From CBDCIS01 sp965217565 (GTDB lineage: Bacteria; Chloroflexota; Dehalococcoidia; Lucifugimonadales; CATOSD01), in contig CBDCIS010000003.1 of assembly GCA_965217565.1 (NCBI GenBank), positions 626,746-690,745 of the forward strand: a stretch of 64,000 bases of DNA, read 5' to 3'. Under the pieces are notes generated by a model, which was given only the letters and a program-made list of their open reading frames with translations, did no database searches and was not told the DNA's origin. Both the position numbers and the translations under genes were made by a program. The first letter of the stretch is position 1, and each line of letters opens with the position of its first letter. Below, piece by piece: positions 8,907-16,753 of this stretch.

Positions 8907-9270
8907 CTGCTTTCTTCCAAAGCAGCGGGCTGCCGCCGAGCGGGTTCTCGTAATTCACGCTTTCGATGTTGACTATCCTGAAACCCAGTGTGAACTCTTC
9001 CATTCTCCGCAATACATCGCCCTCAATCTTGATTATCGGGGACATAAGCTCGTACTTGCCGCGCGGCATGGTGATTATCGTCCGCACCTCGTGGTTCGCG
9101 CCTTGTCGGACACACCTGATTTCATCGACGTATTCGATCTTCTGGACACGCTCGACGAACATCTCTATCGCCTCATCGACTCTGATCGGGTTCTCCGGCC
9201 TCGGAATCAAGCGATAGATGTCATGCTCCGATTCGTCGTGCGTGTGCAGTTTCGCGCGTTCAGTTCGCAT
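8896..9270 (-). CDS. Conserved-looking hypothetical protein (124 aa), coupled to a HEPN-like gene
   Basis: I do not recognise the family. The protein is soluble and mixed alpha/beta, with a middle section EIRCVRQGANHEVRTIITMP then IKIEGDVLRRMEEFTLGFRIVN that looks like an alternating strand/helix fold, and no Cys-rich or TM segments. Start ATG 9270 is preceded by GGGAGG at 9 nt. Its last 11 nt contain the start of the HEPN-like gene, so the two were translated together. The arrangement (small alpha/beta protein followed by a HEPN protein) is reminiscent of MNT/HEPN toxin-antitoxin pairs, but I see no clear nucleotidyltransferase GSxARG motif, so the partner role is inference only. Confidence 0.6.
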   Translation of the reverse strand: MRTERAKLHTHDESEHDIYRLIPRPENPIRVDEAIEMFVERVQKIEYVDEIRCVRQGANHEVRTIITMPRGKYELMSPIIKIEGDVLRRMEEFTLGFRIVNIESVNYENPLGGSPLLWKKADAK

Positions 9271-9383
9271 TGGCGTTAGCCTCCCTGATGCTCATTCCAT
9301 GCCGTTGGCCGCGAGGTTGAGGCAACGTATCGTTCGTAGTCAAGCTCCTCACACCTCCGCGCGTAAGACGCGGAGAGCGAGCG

Positions 9384-10478
9384 TTAAGCCATCCTCAGCC
9401 CCGCGATCGAGAGTTCGCCGGTGATGTCTCCGAACCACTCGACCACCTCCTTGTGCAAAGGAATGCCGTTGGCCCGCCTGTCCCGCTCCTCTTCGTATTC
9501 CGACAGCCCCGGATACAGCACGCGGTCGTGGCCGGCGGCGGGCTTCGTCTCTCGCAGCGTACGCAACATCCGGTCCATGTTCTCCTTGAACCGCTCCACG
9601 TCGGTGAAGGCGGCGATGTTGTAGGCCGCGAAGTAGTGCTTCGACCCGCCGGTCGAGGGATCGACCATGGTGGGAGCCACCCCAGACAGCATCGTGGCGA
9701 GCACCTCCGGCATCAGGCCGAAGCCGTAGCCCTTGTGCGAACCCTGCTCGCGCGTTCCGCCCAGGGGCAGGTGGTAGTAGTCGCCTCGCTCTCGGACGGG
9801 CGTCTCTTCCATGATGGGCGCGCCGTCGATGTCCGAAATCCAGCCCGGAAGCAGGTTCGCCCCGACCCTCAGCGCGAGCCGTTGCTTGTTGCCCGCGATA
9901 GCGGAGGTGGCCGCGTCGAAAAGGAACGGAGGCTCCTCCCCCGCTGGGGCTGCGATGGCTATCGGGTTCGTGCCCAGACGAGGCTCCGCCGCGAACGTCG
10001 GTACGACCATCATGCCGCCCGCCGTCATGCACATGCCGACCATGTCCTGCTGCGCAGCCAGCATCGCGTGGTGGCCGATGCCGCCCGAATGGCCCGCGTT
10101 GTGCATCGAGACCACGCCCATGCCCACGACGCGCGCCTTCTCGATAGCCATGCGCATGGCCCTGGGCCCCAGTATGACGGCCAGTCCCTTGTCAGCGTCT
10201 ATGGTCGCGGTGGCCGGCGATTCTCGGAGTATCCGCCAGTCCGGTCTGGCATTGAGGCTCCCCTCGTTGTACTGCTGCAAGTAGGAGCGCAGCATGTTGG
10301 AGACGCCGTGAGTCTCCACACCGCGCAGGTCGGACATGACCAGCGTGTTCGCGCCCTCCGCGGCGTCCTCAGAGGTCACACCCATCTTCTCGAAGATGGC
10401 CGCAACCGTATCCCGCAGCGAACCCTCCGTAACCCGAACCTGGTCTTCCATTGGCGGCTTGAATCGTTCCAGCATCAC
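9384..10478 (-). CDS. Ldh-family (malate/L-lactate/ureidoglycolate-type) NAD(P)-dependent oxidoreductase
   Basis: A 364-residue member of the Ldh_2 family, which reduces or oxidises 2-oxo/2-hydroxy acids in the cytoplasm and is unrelated to classical lactate dehydrogenase. Visible hallmarks are the N-terminal helix pair with DLRGVETHGVSNM (about 50-62), VVSMHNAGHSGGIGHHAMLA with the catalytic-region histidines, PRLGTNPIAIAAPAGEEPPF and GSHKGYGFGLMPEVLATMLSG. Length is normal (330-370). The start at tandem ATGs (10478) follows AGGGGGAAG. A TACAAT hexamer on the minus strand (10539-10534) could be its -10, with only a weak -35. It stands between two export operons and shares no operon; substrate choice among malate, lactate, ureidoglycolate or sulfolactate cannot be told. 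Confidence 0.92.
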   Translation of the reverse strand: MMLERFKPPMEDQVRVTEGSLRDTVAAIFEKMGVTSEDAAEGANTLVMSDLRGVETHGVSNMLRSYLQQYNEGSLNARPDWRILRESPATATIDADKGLAVILGPRAMRMAIEKARVVGMGVVSMHNAGHSGGIGHHAMLAAQQDMVGMCMTAGGMMVVPTFAAEPRLGTNPIAIAAPAGEEPPFLFDAATSAIAGNKQRLALRVGANLLPGWISDIDGAPIMEETPVRERGDYYHLPLGGTREQGSHKGYGFGLMPEVLATMLSGVAPTMVDPSTGGSKHYFAAYNIAAFTDVERFKENMDRMLRTLRETKPAAGHDRVLYPGLSEYEEERDRRANGIPLHKEVVEWFGDITGELSIAGLRMA

Positions 10479-10707
10479 TTCCCCCTAGGATTTGGGCGTA
10501 GAATTGAACCAATAGAGCGTGTGACTTCAGGGGATTGTAACACTTTCCATTAGGGGTTTAGCAATCGGCGAATGTTGCCGACTTCCCGGTCTGCTAACTT
10601 TCTTCACAATCTTCCGTTATAGTGCATTGGAGCGCGCCATGAGTCGCATCGAGCGACCCGGGACAAGAACCTCTGAACGGCTGACTTACTGGCCAACGAT
10701 TGGATGA

Positions 10708-12816
10708 GTGCGAATGAGGAAGGTACTGGACGCTTTCAGGAGCCTGACGCGCTGGCAAGTCGCCTTGATGGTCTTCGTTCTCATCGCGGCGTTTGGCGTC
10801 ACTCTCGGAGGCTACTACCTGGCGACCGGCTCCGACGAAACGGAGCTCGGTGAAAACCAGTTGTTGATACCCGTGCGGCTTGGCGACCTGATAAACGAGG
10901 TCTCCATCAGCGGCAGCCTGGTGTATCCGAACAGGGAGACGCTCAGTTTTGGCGCCGAGGGAGTGGTCGCCGAAATACTGGTAGGTGAGGGTGATACAGT
11001 CCAGGAAGGGCAACCCCTCGCAAGGCTCGACGACGAAAGCGTCGCCGCGCTCGAGCGTGCGGTCGCGCAGGCGAGAATCGACCTGAGAGATGCGGAGGAC
11101 GCGCTGGAGGAGACGAAAGCACCACCTACCGCTCTGGACGTCGCCAAGGCAGAGGCGGCGGTGTCGGACGCGAGAATCGCGCTCAGCCAGGCTCAGGATG
11201 CGCTCGACGCGCTGATGGGCCCAACGGCGTTCGAGGTGGCCAAGGCGACGGCAGCCGTGTCCGGCGAACGGCTCGCGCTGGCGAACGCTGAAGAGGCTCT
11301 GGCCGAGACCCTGGCAGGAGCGAGTGGCGACGATATTGTGGCTGCGACCTCGAAGGTGCGTTCTGCAAACGCGAACCTCGATAACGCTGAGATCGACCTC
11401 ACGCTTACGCGGAGCGATTGGGACGACAAACTGGAGGCCGCACGGGACGCCTCGGACGCGGCCTTGGAAGACCTCCGGTCCGTTTACCGGAAGTGGTTTG
11501 GCGTCGAATTGAGCAAGGAAGAGCTAAGCCTCGGCCTCGAAGCCCTGCTGCGATCATGGGACACAGACTTGGAGTCGCTATTCGACCCGGACTCCGTATC
11601 CATTTACGACTACCTCCGGGAACCTCCAGGGACTTCAGGCGGCTACGACAGAACGCCTTGGAACGAGCATAGCCTACTCGCCTGGTTGAAGCTGTACCCC
11701 GGGACCATCGTAACCACGTGCGATTCGCCGCCGCGCGCCGGCACGCGATGCGTCAAGATGGAGATCGACGATGCCTGGGACGCCTACGTCGCCAAGAAGG
11801 ACGACCTGGGCTTAGTGGAGACCCAGGCGGACAAGGCCATCGGGGCCGCGAAGGAGAGCGTCACCAGCTCCCAAGAGAAGCTCGCCGACGCGGAGAAAGC
11901 GTTGGCCGAGCTCATGACCGCCGCGGATGAGCTCGAGGTGCAAAACAAGGAAAAGGAAGTTGACCTCGCCATCGCCGCTCTCGACAAGGCAGAGGAAGAC
12001 CTGGTCGAGCTCACCGCCGGCCCTGATCCTGTTGAACTGGAATCGGCGAGGATGCAGATCGTTCTGAAGCGGGCGACGCTGGAGCAAGCGATCGAGGACC
12101 GCGAGGCCCTGGAGGAGAAGGCGGACGACCTGGACGTGGCGTTGAGGGAAGCCGAGATTGTCACGGCGAGAGCCGCGTTGGACCACGCCGTCGAGAAGCT
12201 GCACGCCGCCACGCTAAGCGCGCCCTGGAACGGTATCGTAACGTCGCTGGAGGTGGACGCCGGGCAGGAGGTCAAGGCGGGCGATGCGGTAGTGCGAATT
12301 GTCGATCCCAACGTGGTAGAGATGGACGGCATAGTCGATCAGATCGACGTGCTGTACGTCCAGAAGGGCGCGACGGCAAGCATCACCATGGACGCGCTGC
12401 TCGGGCAGACGCTGACAGGCAAGGTAACCAGCATAGCGACTGAGCCGAACACTCAGCAGGGCGTGGTGAGCTATCCGTTACGAATCCAGGTGAACGCCAC
12501 CGAGGGGCTGCAACTGCCCGAAGGCCTGAGCGCGACCGCAAGAGCGGTAATCCGGGAAGAGAGGGGCGTCCTGCTCGTCCCGCTCCAATCCCTGTACGGA
12601 ACCTTCGACCAGCCAGCCGTCCGCGTGAAGACGGCAGACGGCAGAATCGAGGAGAGGCCCATCAAAATTGGGAACAGCGACGACTTCTATGCCGTGGTGG
12701 TGGAGGGCCTGAAAGAGGGCGAGATGCTGGTAATGGAGTCTCAGGACTCCATCCCTCAGCAGTTCGGCTTTGGCAGAGCCGTAAGATCCCAGACCTTTGT
12801 AGCGCCCCTTCGTTGA
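10708..12816 (+). CDS. HlyD/MacA-like periplasmic adaptor, paralogue with tip insert
   Basis: A 702-residue paralogue of the adaptor at 4966 with the same plan: one TM helix (VALMVFVLIAAFGVTLGGYYL), lipoyl half-motifs (VAEILVGEGDTVQEGQPLARLD and APWNGIVTSLEVDAGQEVKAG), a long Ala/Glu/Lys coiled coil, and beta-barrel domains. Between the coiled-coil arms (about 260-355) lies the same inserted domain, opening KWFGVELSKEELSL and closing EIDDAWDAY, with Cys338 and Cys348. The start may be GTG 10708 or ATG 10714; neither has a strong Shine-Dalgarno. It overlaps the ATPase gene by one base (TGATG at 12814-12818), so adaptor, ATPase and permease form one operon. The insert replaces the short hairpin tip that contacts TolC in diderm bacteria. 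Confidence 0.88.
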   Translation: MRMRKVLDAFRSLTRWQVALMVFVLIAAFGVTLGGYYLATGSDETELGENQLLIPVRLGDLINEVSISGSLVYPNRETLSFGAEGVVAEILVGEGDTVQEGQPLARLDDESVAALERAVAQARIDLRDAEDALEETKAPPTALDVAKAEAAVSDARIALSQAQDALDALMGPTAFEVAKATAAVSGERLALANAEEALAETLAGASGDDIVAATSKVRSANANLDNAEIDLTLTRSDWDDKLEAARDASDAALEDLRSVYRKWFGVELSKEELSLGLEALLRSWDTDLESLFDPDSVSIYDYLREPPGTSGGYDRTPWNEHSLLAWLKLYPGTIVTTCDSPPRAGTRCVKMEIDDAWDAYVAKKDDLGLVETQADKAIGAAKESVTSSQEKLADAEKALAELMTAADELEVQNKEKEVDLAIAALDKAEEDLVELTAGPDPVELESARMQIVLKRATLEQAIEDREALEEKADDLDVALREAEIVTARAALDHAVEKLHAATLSAPWNGIVTSLEVDAGQEVKAGDAVVRIVDPNVVEMDGIVDQIDVLYVQKGATASITMDALLGQTLTGKVTSIATEPNTQQGVVSYPLRIQVNATEGLQLPEGLSATARAVIREERGVLLVPLQSLYGTFDQPAVRVKTADGRIEERPIKIGNSDDFYAVVVEGLKEGEMLVMESQDSIPQQFGFGRAVRSQTFVAPLR

Positions 12817-13592
12817 TGAGCAAGCGGGTAAAGAACAACACCACCGGGGGACCAGCCGTGATCGAACTGCACGACGTATCCAAGATATACAAGATGGGCA
12901 ACGTGGACGTCACCGCGCTCCAGGGCGTCAGCATCTCCATTGGCCAGGGCGAGATGGTGGCCGTCATGGGACCTTCAGGCTCCGGCAAGTCCACCATGAT
13001 GAACATCATCGGCTGCCTGGACGTCCCAACCTCCGGCAGCTATACGCTGGAGAGCGAGGACGTGGGGAGCATGAGCGACAACCGCCTGGCAGAGGTGCGA
13101 AACCGGAAGATAGGCTTCGTGTTTCAGACATACAATCTGCTGCCCCGGCTGACCGCCCTCGCCAACGTCGAGCTTCCCCTGCTGTACGGCCATCGGGGCC
13201 ACCGCAGGCAGCGCGCAATAGAGGCGCTGGGCCGCGTCGGGCTGTCTGACCGCGTACACCACCGGCCGACGGAGCTTTCGGGGGGGCAGCAGCAGCGCGT
13301 GGGCATAGCGAGGGCGCTCGTGAAGAGTCCCACCATTCTCATGGCAGACGAACCAACCGGCAACCTGGACAGCCGCTCCAGCCAGGAGATCATAGATATT
13401 CTCCACCGGCTCAATCAGGAGGAGGGCATTACAGTTGTGGTGGTTACCCACGAGCGCGACATTGCCGCCAGTACGCAAAGGGTGGTCTCGATGCTGGACG
13501 GGCGAATCGTCAGCGACGAACCGCGAGGCAGCGTCAAATCCCATCCGGAAGTAGAGCCAGACGACGCCCCTTCCCCTGAGGGGGATAGTTAG
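12816..13592 (+). CDS. MacB/LolD-type ABC transporter ATP-binding protein
   Basis: A 258-residue nucleotide-binding subunit of the LolD/MacB class. Walker A is GPSGSGKST, the Q-loop sits in GFVFQTYNLLPRLTALANVELPL, the signature is LSGGQQQRVGIARAL, Walker B ILMADEPTGNLDS and the switch histidine VVVTHERD. It would hydrolyse ATP on the cytoplasmic face to drive the permease at 13608. I chose ATG 12816, which overlaps the adaptor's stop in TGATG, over the TTG one codon earlier. It has an acidic C-terminal tail of about 25 residues (SHPEVEPDDAPSPEGDS). It is the only ATPase in the two MacAB-like operons of this window and may serve both. Confidence 0.95.
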   Translation: MSKRVKNNTTGGPAVIELHDVSKIYKMGNVDVTALQGVSISIGQGEMVAVMGPSGSGKSTMMNIIGCLDVPTSGSYTLESEDVGSMSDNRLAEVRNRKIGFVFQTYNLLPRLTALANVELPLLYGHRGHRRQRAIEALGRVGLSDRVHHRPTELSGGQQQRVGIARALVKSPTILMADEPTGNLDSRSSQEIIDILHRLNQEEGITVVVVTHERDIAASTQRVVSMLDGRIVSDEPRGSVKSHPEVEPDDAPSPEGDS

Positions 13593-13607
13593 GATGGGGC
13601 CCTCGCC

Positions 13608-14852
13608 GTGAGACTCTTCGACGTCCTGAGAACTGCCCTCGCCTCCCTGGGGGCGAACAAGTTGAGGGCCGGGCTTACGCTGCTGGGCATCGTAATCGGG
13701 GTAACCGCGGTCATCTCGCTGATGTCGTTGGGCCGGGGCGCGCAGGAATCGATCACGTCGAGGATCGAGGCGCTGGGCACGAACCTGCTGTTCGTCCGCC
13801 CGGGAGAGTCCAGCTCCGACGGCTTCTTTGGCGGCCTCGGCAGCGCATCTACGCTCACCCTCCAGGACGCCTACGCGCTGATAGACCCGGAAATCGCGCC
13901 GTCGGTGGAGGCCGTCGCCCCTGAAATTCGCACCGGTGCCCAGGTGGTCGCCATGGGAAAGAACACCTTCACCCAGGTTGTTGGCGTAACGCCTGAGTAC
14001 GAGCTCGTTCGCAATACGCCCGTAGAGACCGGCCAGTTCATTTCCGAAGCGCACGTCAGAAACCGCTCCCAGGTGGTTGTGTTGGGCGCGCCGGTCGCGG
14101 AGGCGCTCTATGGCTTTCGCGGCCCCGTCGGTCAGCCCATTCGCATAAACGGGCGGGAGTACACGGTAATCGGCGTGCTCCCGAGCCAGGGAGGAAGCGT
14201 ATTCGGCATCTTTGGCAACGAGGCGCTGGTTCCCATAACGACGGCGTACTACCGCCTGGACTCGCAGCGCACAACCCAGGGCGGCGTGGTCGTCAACTCG
14301 ATAAACGTAAGGGCGAAATCGGATAGCGCCTCCCAACAGACGATCAACGAGATTACGGCGGCGCTGAGGCTTCGGCACCGGCTGACTGGCGCGAACGACT
14401 TCAGCGTAACCAGCCAGGAAGAGACTATCGAGACGCTGGAAGAGACGACCAACACCTTCGTCCTGTTCCTGGGAGCGATAGCTAGCATCTCGCTGCTCGT
14501 TGGCGGAATTGGCATTATGAACATCATGCTAGTCTCGGTTACCGAGCGGACTCGTGAGATAGGCGTTCGCAAGGCGATGGGGGCCAAGCGCAGAGACATC
14601 ATGCTCCAGTTCCTGTCCGAGGCCACCCTGCTCAGCCTGGGCGGAGGAGCCGTCGGCGTCGCAATGGGCCTTGTGCTCTCGCACCTTCTGGACGGCCGCG
14701 ATCTGCTGGGCCAGACCTTCCAGACGGCGTTCAGCGGGGACATCGCGGTCTTGGCGATAGTCGTATCGGCGGCCATTGGCATCTTCTTCGGCATATATCC
14801 CGCCATGCGCGCCGCCAGCCTGCATCCCATCGACGCGCTGCGCCACGAGTAG
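13608..14852 (+). CDS. MacB/FtsX-family ABC transporter permease, paralogue
   Basis: A 414-residue permease, clearly a paralogue of the one at 7252: LFDVLRTALASLGANKLRAG then LTLLGIVIGVTAVISLMSLG as first TM, an extracytoplasmic MacB_PCD domain, and three C-terminal TMs with GGIGIMNIMLVSVTERTREI then GVRKAMGAKRRDIML and the terminal ASLHPIDALRHE. The start is GTG 13608 with AGGATGGGG upstream. It lies 15 bp after the ATPase gene. Four-TM MacB-like permeases act as dimers, moving substrate on the outer side by lever-like motion rather than through a membrane channel (family knowledge). The end of the coding region lies inside a strong hairpin (14835-14867) that probably terminates the operon. 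Confidence 0.95.
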   Translation: MRLFDVLRTALASLGANKLRAGLTLLGIVIGVTAVISLMSLGRGAQESITSRIEALGTNLLFVRPGESSSDGFFGGLGSASTLTLQDAYALIDPEIAPSVEAVAPEIRTGAQVVAMGKNTFTQVVGVTPEYELVRNTPVETGQFISEAHVRNRSQVVVLGAPVAEALYGFRGPVGQPIRINGREYTVIGVLPSQGGSVFGIFGNEALVPITTAYYRLDSQRTTQGGVVVNSINVRAKSDSASQQTINEITAALRLRHRLTGANDFSVTSQEETIETLEETTNTFVLFLGAIASISLLVGGIGIMNIMLVSVTERTREIGVRKAMGAKRRDIMLQFLSEATLLSLGGGAVGVAMGLVLSHLLDGRDLLGQTFQTAFSGDIAVLAIVVSAAIGIFFGIYPAMRAASLHPIDALRHE

Positions 14853-14880
14853 GCCGTGGCGCAGCGCCCTGCCCGCTTTT
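14835..14880 (+). terminator. Probable transcription terminator overlapping the stop codon
   Basis: Perfect 12-bp stem GCGCTGCGCCAC (14835-14846) / GTGGCGCAGCGC (14856-14867) with a 9-nt loop that contains the TAG stop of the permease gene; after ten further bases comes a short TTTT at 14877-14880. The T-run is short and displaced, so it may act as an mRNA-stabilising 3' hairpin as well as a terminator. Confidence 0.55.
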
Positions 14881-14951
14881 GCATAGCAAGGCTCCAACCT
14901 TCCCTCAATAACGGGGAAGGGACTTCCGAGAAAGTTACCTAGGAGAGAGCC

Positions 14952-15944
14952 ATGAGTGGAAAGAGCTTTACCCTGGCGCTCATTGGAGTCGCGGCGGTTG
15001 GCGTCGCTATAGCGGTGGGGTTCATCGCCGCCACGAACCTGGGCGAGGGAGACGTGCCGGACGCTCTGGCAACGCAGATGGCGCCGGCGTCATCCGGCGT
15101 TGGTGCGCAGGCGCAGGCCGCTGTGTCGTCGGCGTCCCAAGCCGCGACGGACGCGGAAGGCCAGCTCACCGCGGGAGGCGTGCAGACCCTTGCCGGTACG
15201 CTGAAAGAGGTGGAGGGCAACAGGTTGACCATCGAAACGCAGGACGGCGCCGTTACCGCAATCGTCGAAGAAGGCGCGGCGTTGAACCTGTTTCTGAAGG
15301 TTGCCCCGGAGGACCTCGAGGAGGGCGCTACGCTGACGATCATCGGCGAACGAGGCGAGGACGGCATCACGCAGGCCAGCTCGATACTGGTTGGCGTGGG
15401 CGGCTCCGGGATTGGCGGCTCGCCAGGTGGCGTGGGCCTTCCGAGCGGCGCGAGGGGGCGGGTCGCCGTCCAGGCGCTCACGGAAGGCCAGGTAAGCCCG
15501 CAGGAACTGGCGGAGCTCCGACGACAGCTTGGGAGCGCAGCTGCCTCAGGAGACGCCGGCCAGTTGCCGCCGGAGGTTGTCCAGCGGATGCAGGGATTAC
15601 TCGATCAGCCCGGCGGCTTGGGCCTGGCGCCGCGCGGCGGCCTGACGGGCACGATACAGGGGATTAGCGACAACATCATCACCATAGAAACGCCGAGAGG
15701 CGCACTGAAGGTGAGCTTCGGAGAGGACACCGACTTTCGGGAGATGAAGCCCGATGGGCTGTTGTCGGACATCCCGATTGACTCCGAGGTGAGGCTTATC
15801 GGCCAGGTGGCCGATGACGGCGTGTTCCATGCGGCGGGCGTGTTCATGGTCCCCGGAAACGGCGGTTTTGGTGTCAACGTCTTTGGCGGACAGGGCCGGC
15901 CCGGCGGATTCCAGCCGCCCCAGCCAGGCTCGATCTCGCCATAA
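14952..15944 (+). CDS. Membrane-anchored or secreted DUF5666-like protein
   Basis: A 330-residue protein with an N-terminal signal/anchor (FTLALIGVAAVGVAIAVGFI, residues about 6-25). Two OB-like beta modules of the DUF5666 type follow: TLAGTLKEVEGNRLTIETQD with AIVEEGAAL and EDLEEGATLTIIGERGEDGI (about 78-145), and GLTGTIQGISDNIITIETPR with ALKVSFGEDTDF and IPIDSEVRLIGQVADDGVFH (about 235-305). The middle is Gly/Gln-rich with a helical EELAELRRQLG-like stretch, and the tail is Gly/Pro-rich. Start ATG 14952 has GGAGAG. DUF5666 proteins are extracytoplasmic and of unknown function; position after the export operon suggests a surface role. Confidence 0.7.
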   Translation: MSGKSFTLALIGVAAVGVAIAVGFIAATNLGEGDVPDALATQMAPASSGVGAQAQAAVSSASQAATDAEGQLTAGGVQTLAGTLKEVEGNRLTIETQDGAVTAIVEEGAALNLFLKVAPEDLEEGATLTIIGERGEDGITQASSILVGVGGSGIGGSPGGVGLPSGARGRVAVQALTEGQVSPQELAELRRQLGSAAASGDAGQLPPEVVQRMQGLLDQPGGLGLAPRGGLTGTIQGISDNIITIETPRGALKVSFGEDTDFREMKPDGLLSDIPIDSEVRLIGQVADDGVFHAAGVFMVPGNGGFGVNVFGGQGRPGGFQPPQPGSISP

Positions 15945-15948
15945 GGGT

Positions 15949-16004
15949 TTGACACACCAGCCGGCATGTGCGACAATGCGCCGAAATTGGTCTGGCCACC
16001 AGAC
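15949..16004 (+). promoter_or_regulatory. Sigma70-like promoter with downstream dyad operator for the FadR-type regulator
   Basis: TTGACA at 15949-15954, a spacer of exactly 17 nt and GACAAT at 15972-15977 make a near-consensus promoter, predicting transcription from about 15984. Just downstream is a perfect 6-3-6 palindrome, GTCTGG-CCA-CCAGAC (15990-16004), well placed as an autoregulatory operator. The promoter lies upstream of the regulator and the oxidoreductase genes, with which it is contiguous. The GTG at 15968 lies upstream of the predicted transcript start and so cannot be the translation start. Confidence 0.6.
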
Positions 16005-16030
16005 GTCAGGCCGCATTTGGGGGCGCGAAA

Positions 16031-16753
16031 CTGCTAAAGGCCGTCAAGAAGACTCGCATTCCGGACGAAATCGTAAGCCAGATATTCCAACTGGTACAGG
16101 ATGGTGCGCTCAAGCCCGGCGACAGGCTTCCCGCCGAGCGGGAACTCGCGCAGCAGTTCAACGTCAGCCGCGCCTCGGTTCGGGAGGCTATGCGGCTGCT
16201 GGACATGCGGCGGCTCGTGGTCATACGGCCCGGCGCGGGCACATTCATCACCGAGGACACTTCCGAGTCCATCCTGCAGGCGTTCTCCTCCCTGCTCGAC
16301 GGTGACGGCGAGGAGGACACGGCAGGGGACGTGTTCGAGATGCGGCTGCTCCTGGAACCCCGCATAGCGTCACTCTCCGCTCAGAGGGCAACCGACCTGG
16401 ACGTGAGTCTAATGAAGGAGATACTCGACGCCCAGGACGCGGAGATTGCCGCTGGTGGAACCGGCGTGGAGTTCGACACCGAGTTTCACTTCGCCATCGC
16501 CAGGGCGACCAAGAACTCGGCGTTGGTCGCGGCGACCCAGGCGATTTCAGATATACTGACCAGGAGCAGGGAGCTCGCCATCCTGTCACGCGAACGCTCG
16601 CTGATTTCGCTCCAGTCGCACCGTCAGATTCTATCGGCGATTGAGATGCGTCAGCACGAAGAGGCGGAAGAGGCGATGCGCGAGCACATCACCAAAATTG
16701 ACCGAGAGGCGAACAACCTGGAAGGAGGTGACCATGGCGGTAACTGCCGTTGA
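16031..16753 (+). CDS. FadR-subfamily GntR transcriptional regulator
   Basis: About 240 residues: an N-terminal winged helix (KKTRIPDEIVSQIFQLVQDG, then LKPGDRLPAERELAQQFNVS and RASVREAMRLLDMRRLVVIR) and a C-terminal all-helical FCD ligand-binding domain with metal-site-like residues (FEMRLLLEPRIASLSAQRAT; EFDTEFHFAIARATKNSALV; SHRQILSAIEMRQHEEAEEA). Start uncertain: the next in-frame ATG/GTG/TTG upstream is a GTG at 15968 that falls inside the promoter. I prefer the rare CTG at 16031 because it follows a G-run, lies after the operator and gives MLKAVKKTRIPDEI, the usual family start. The 3' end overlaps the oxidoreductase gene by 20 nt, so it probably controls that operon in response to an organic acid. 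Confidence 0.85.
   Translation: MLKAVKKTRIPDEIVSQIFQLVQDGALKPGDRLPAERELAQQFNVSRASVREAMRLLDMRRLVVIRPGAGTFITEDTSESILQAFSSLLDGDGEEDTAGDVFEMRLLLEPRIASLSAQRATDLDVSLMKEILDAQDAEIAAGGTGVEFDTEFHFAIARATKNSALVAATQAISDILTRSRELAILSRERSLISLQSHRQILSAIEMRQHEEAEEAMREHITKIDREANNLEGGDHGGNCR

Noticed and set aside
12975..14378. Minus-strand open frame of 467 codons across the ATPase and permease genes
   Set aside because: Antisense shadow of two well-supported genes; no motif and no start signal.
15968..16030. GTG 15968 as start of the FadR-type regulator
   Set aside because: It lies between the -35 and -10 hexamers of the promoter and would add residues atypical for the family.
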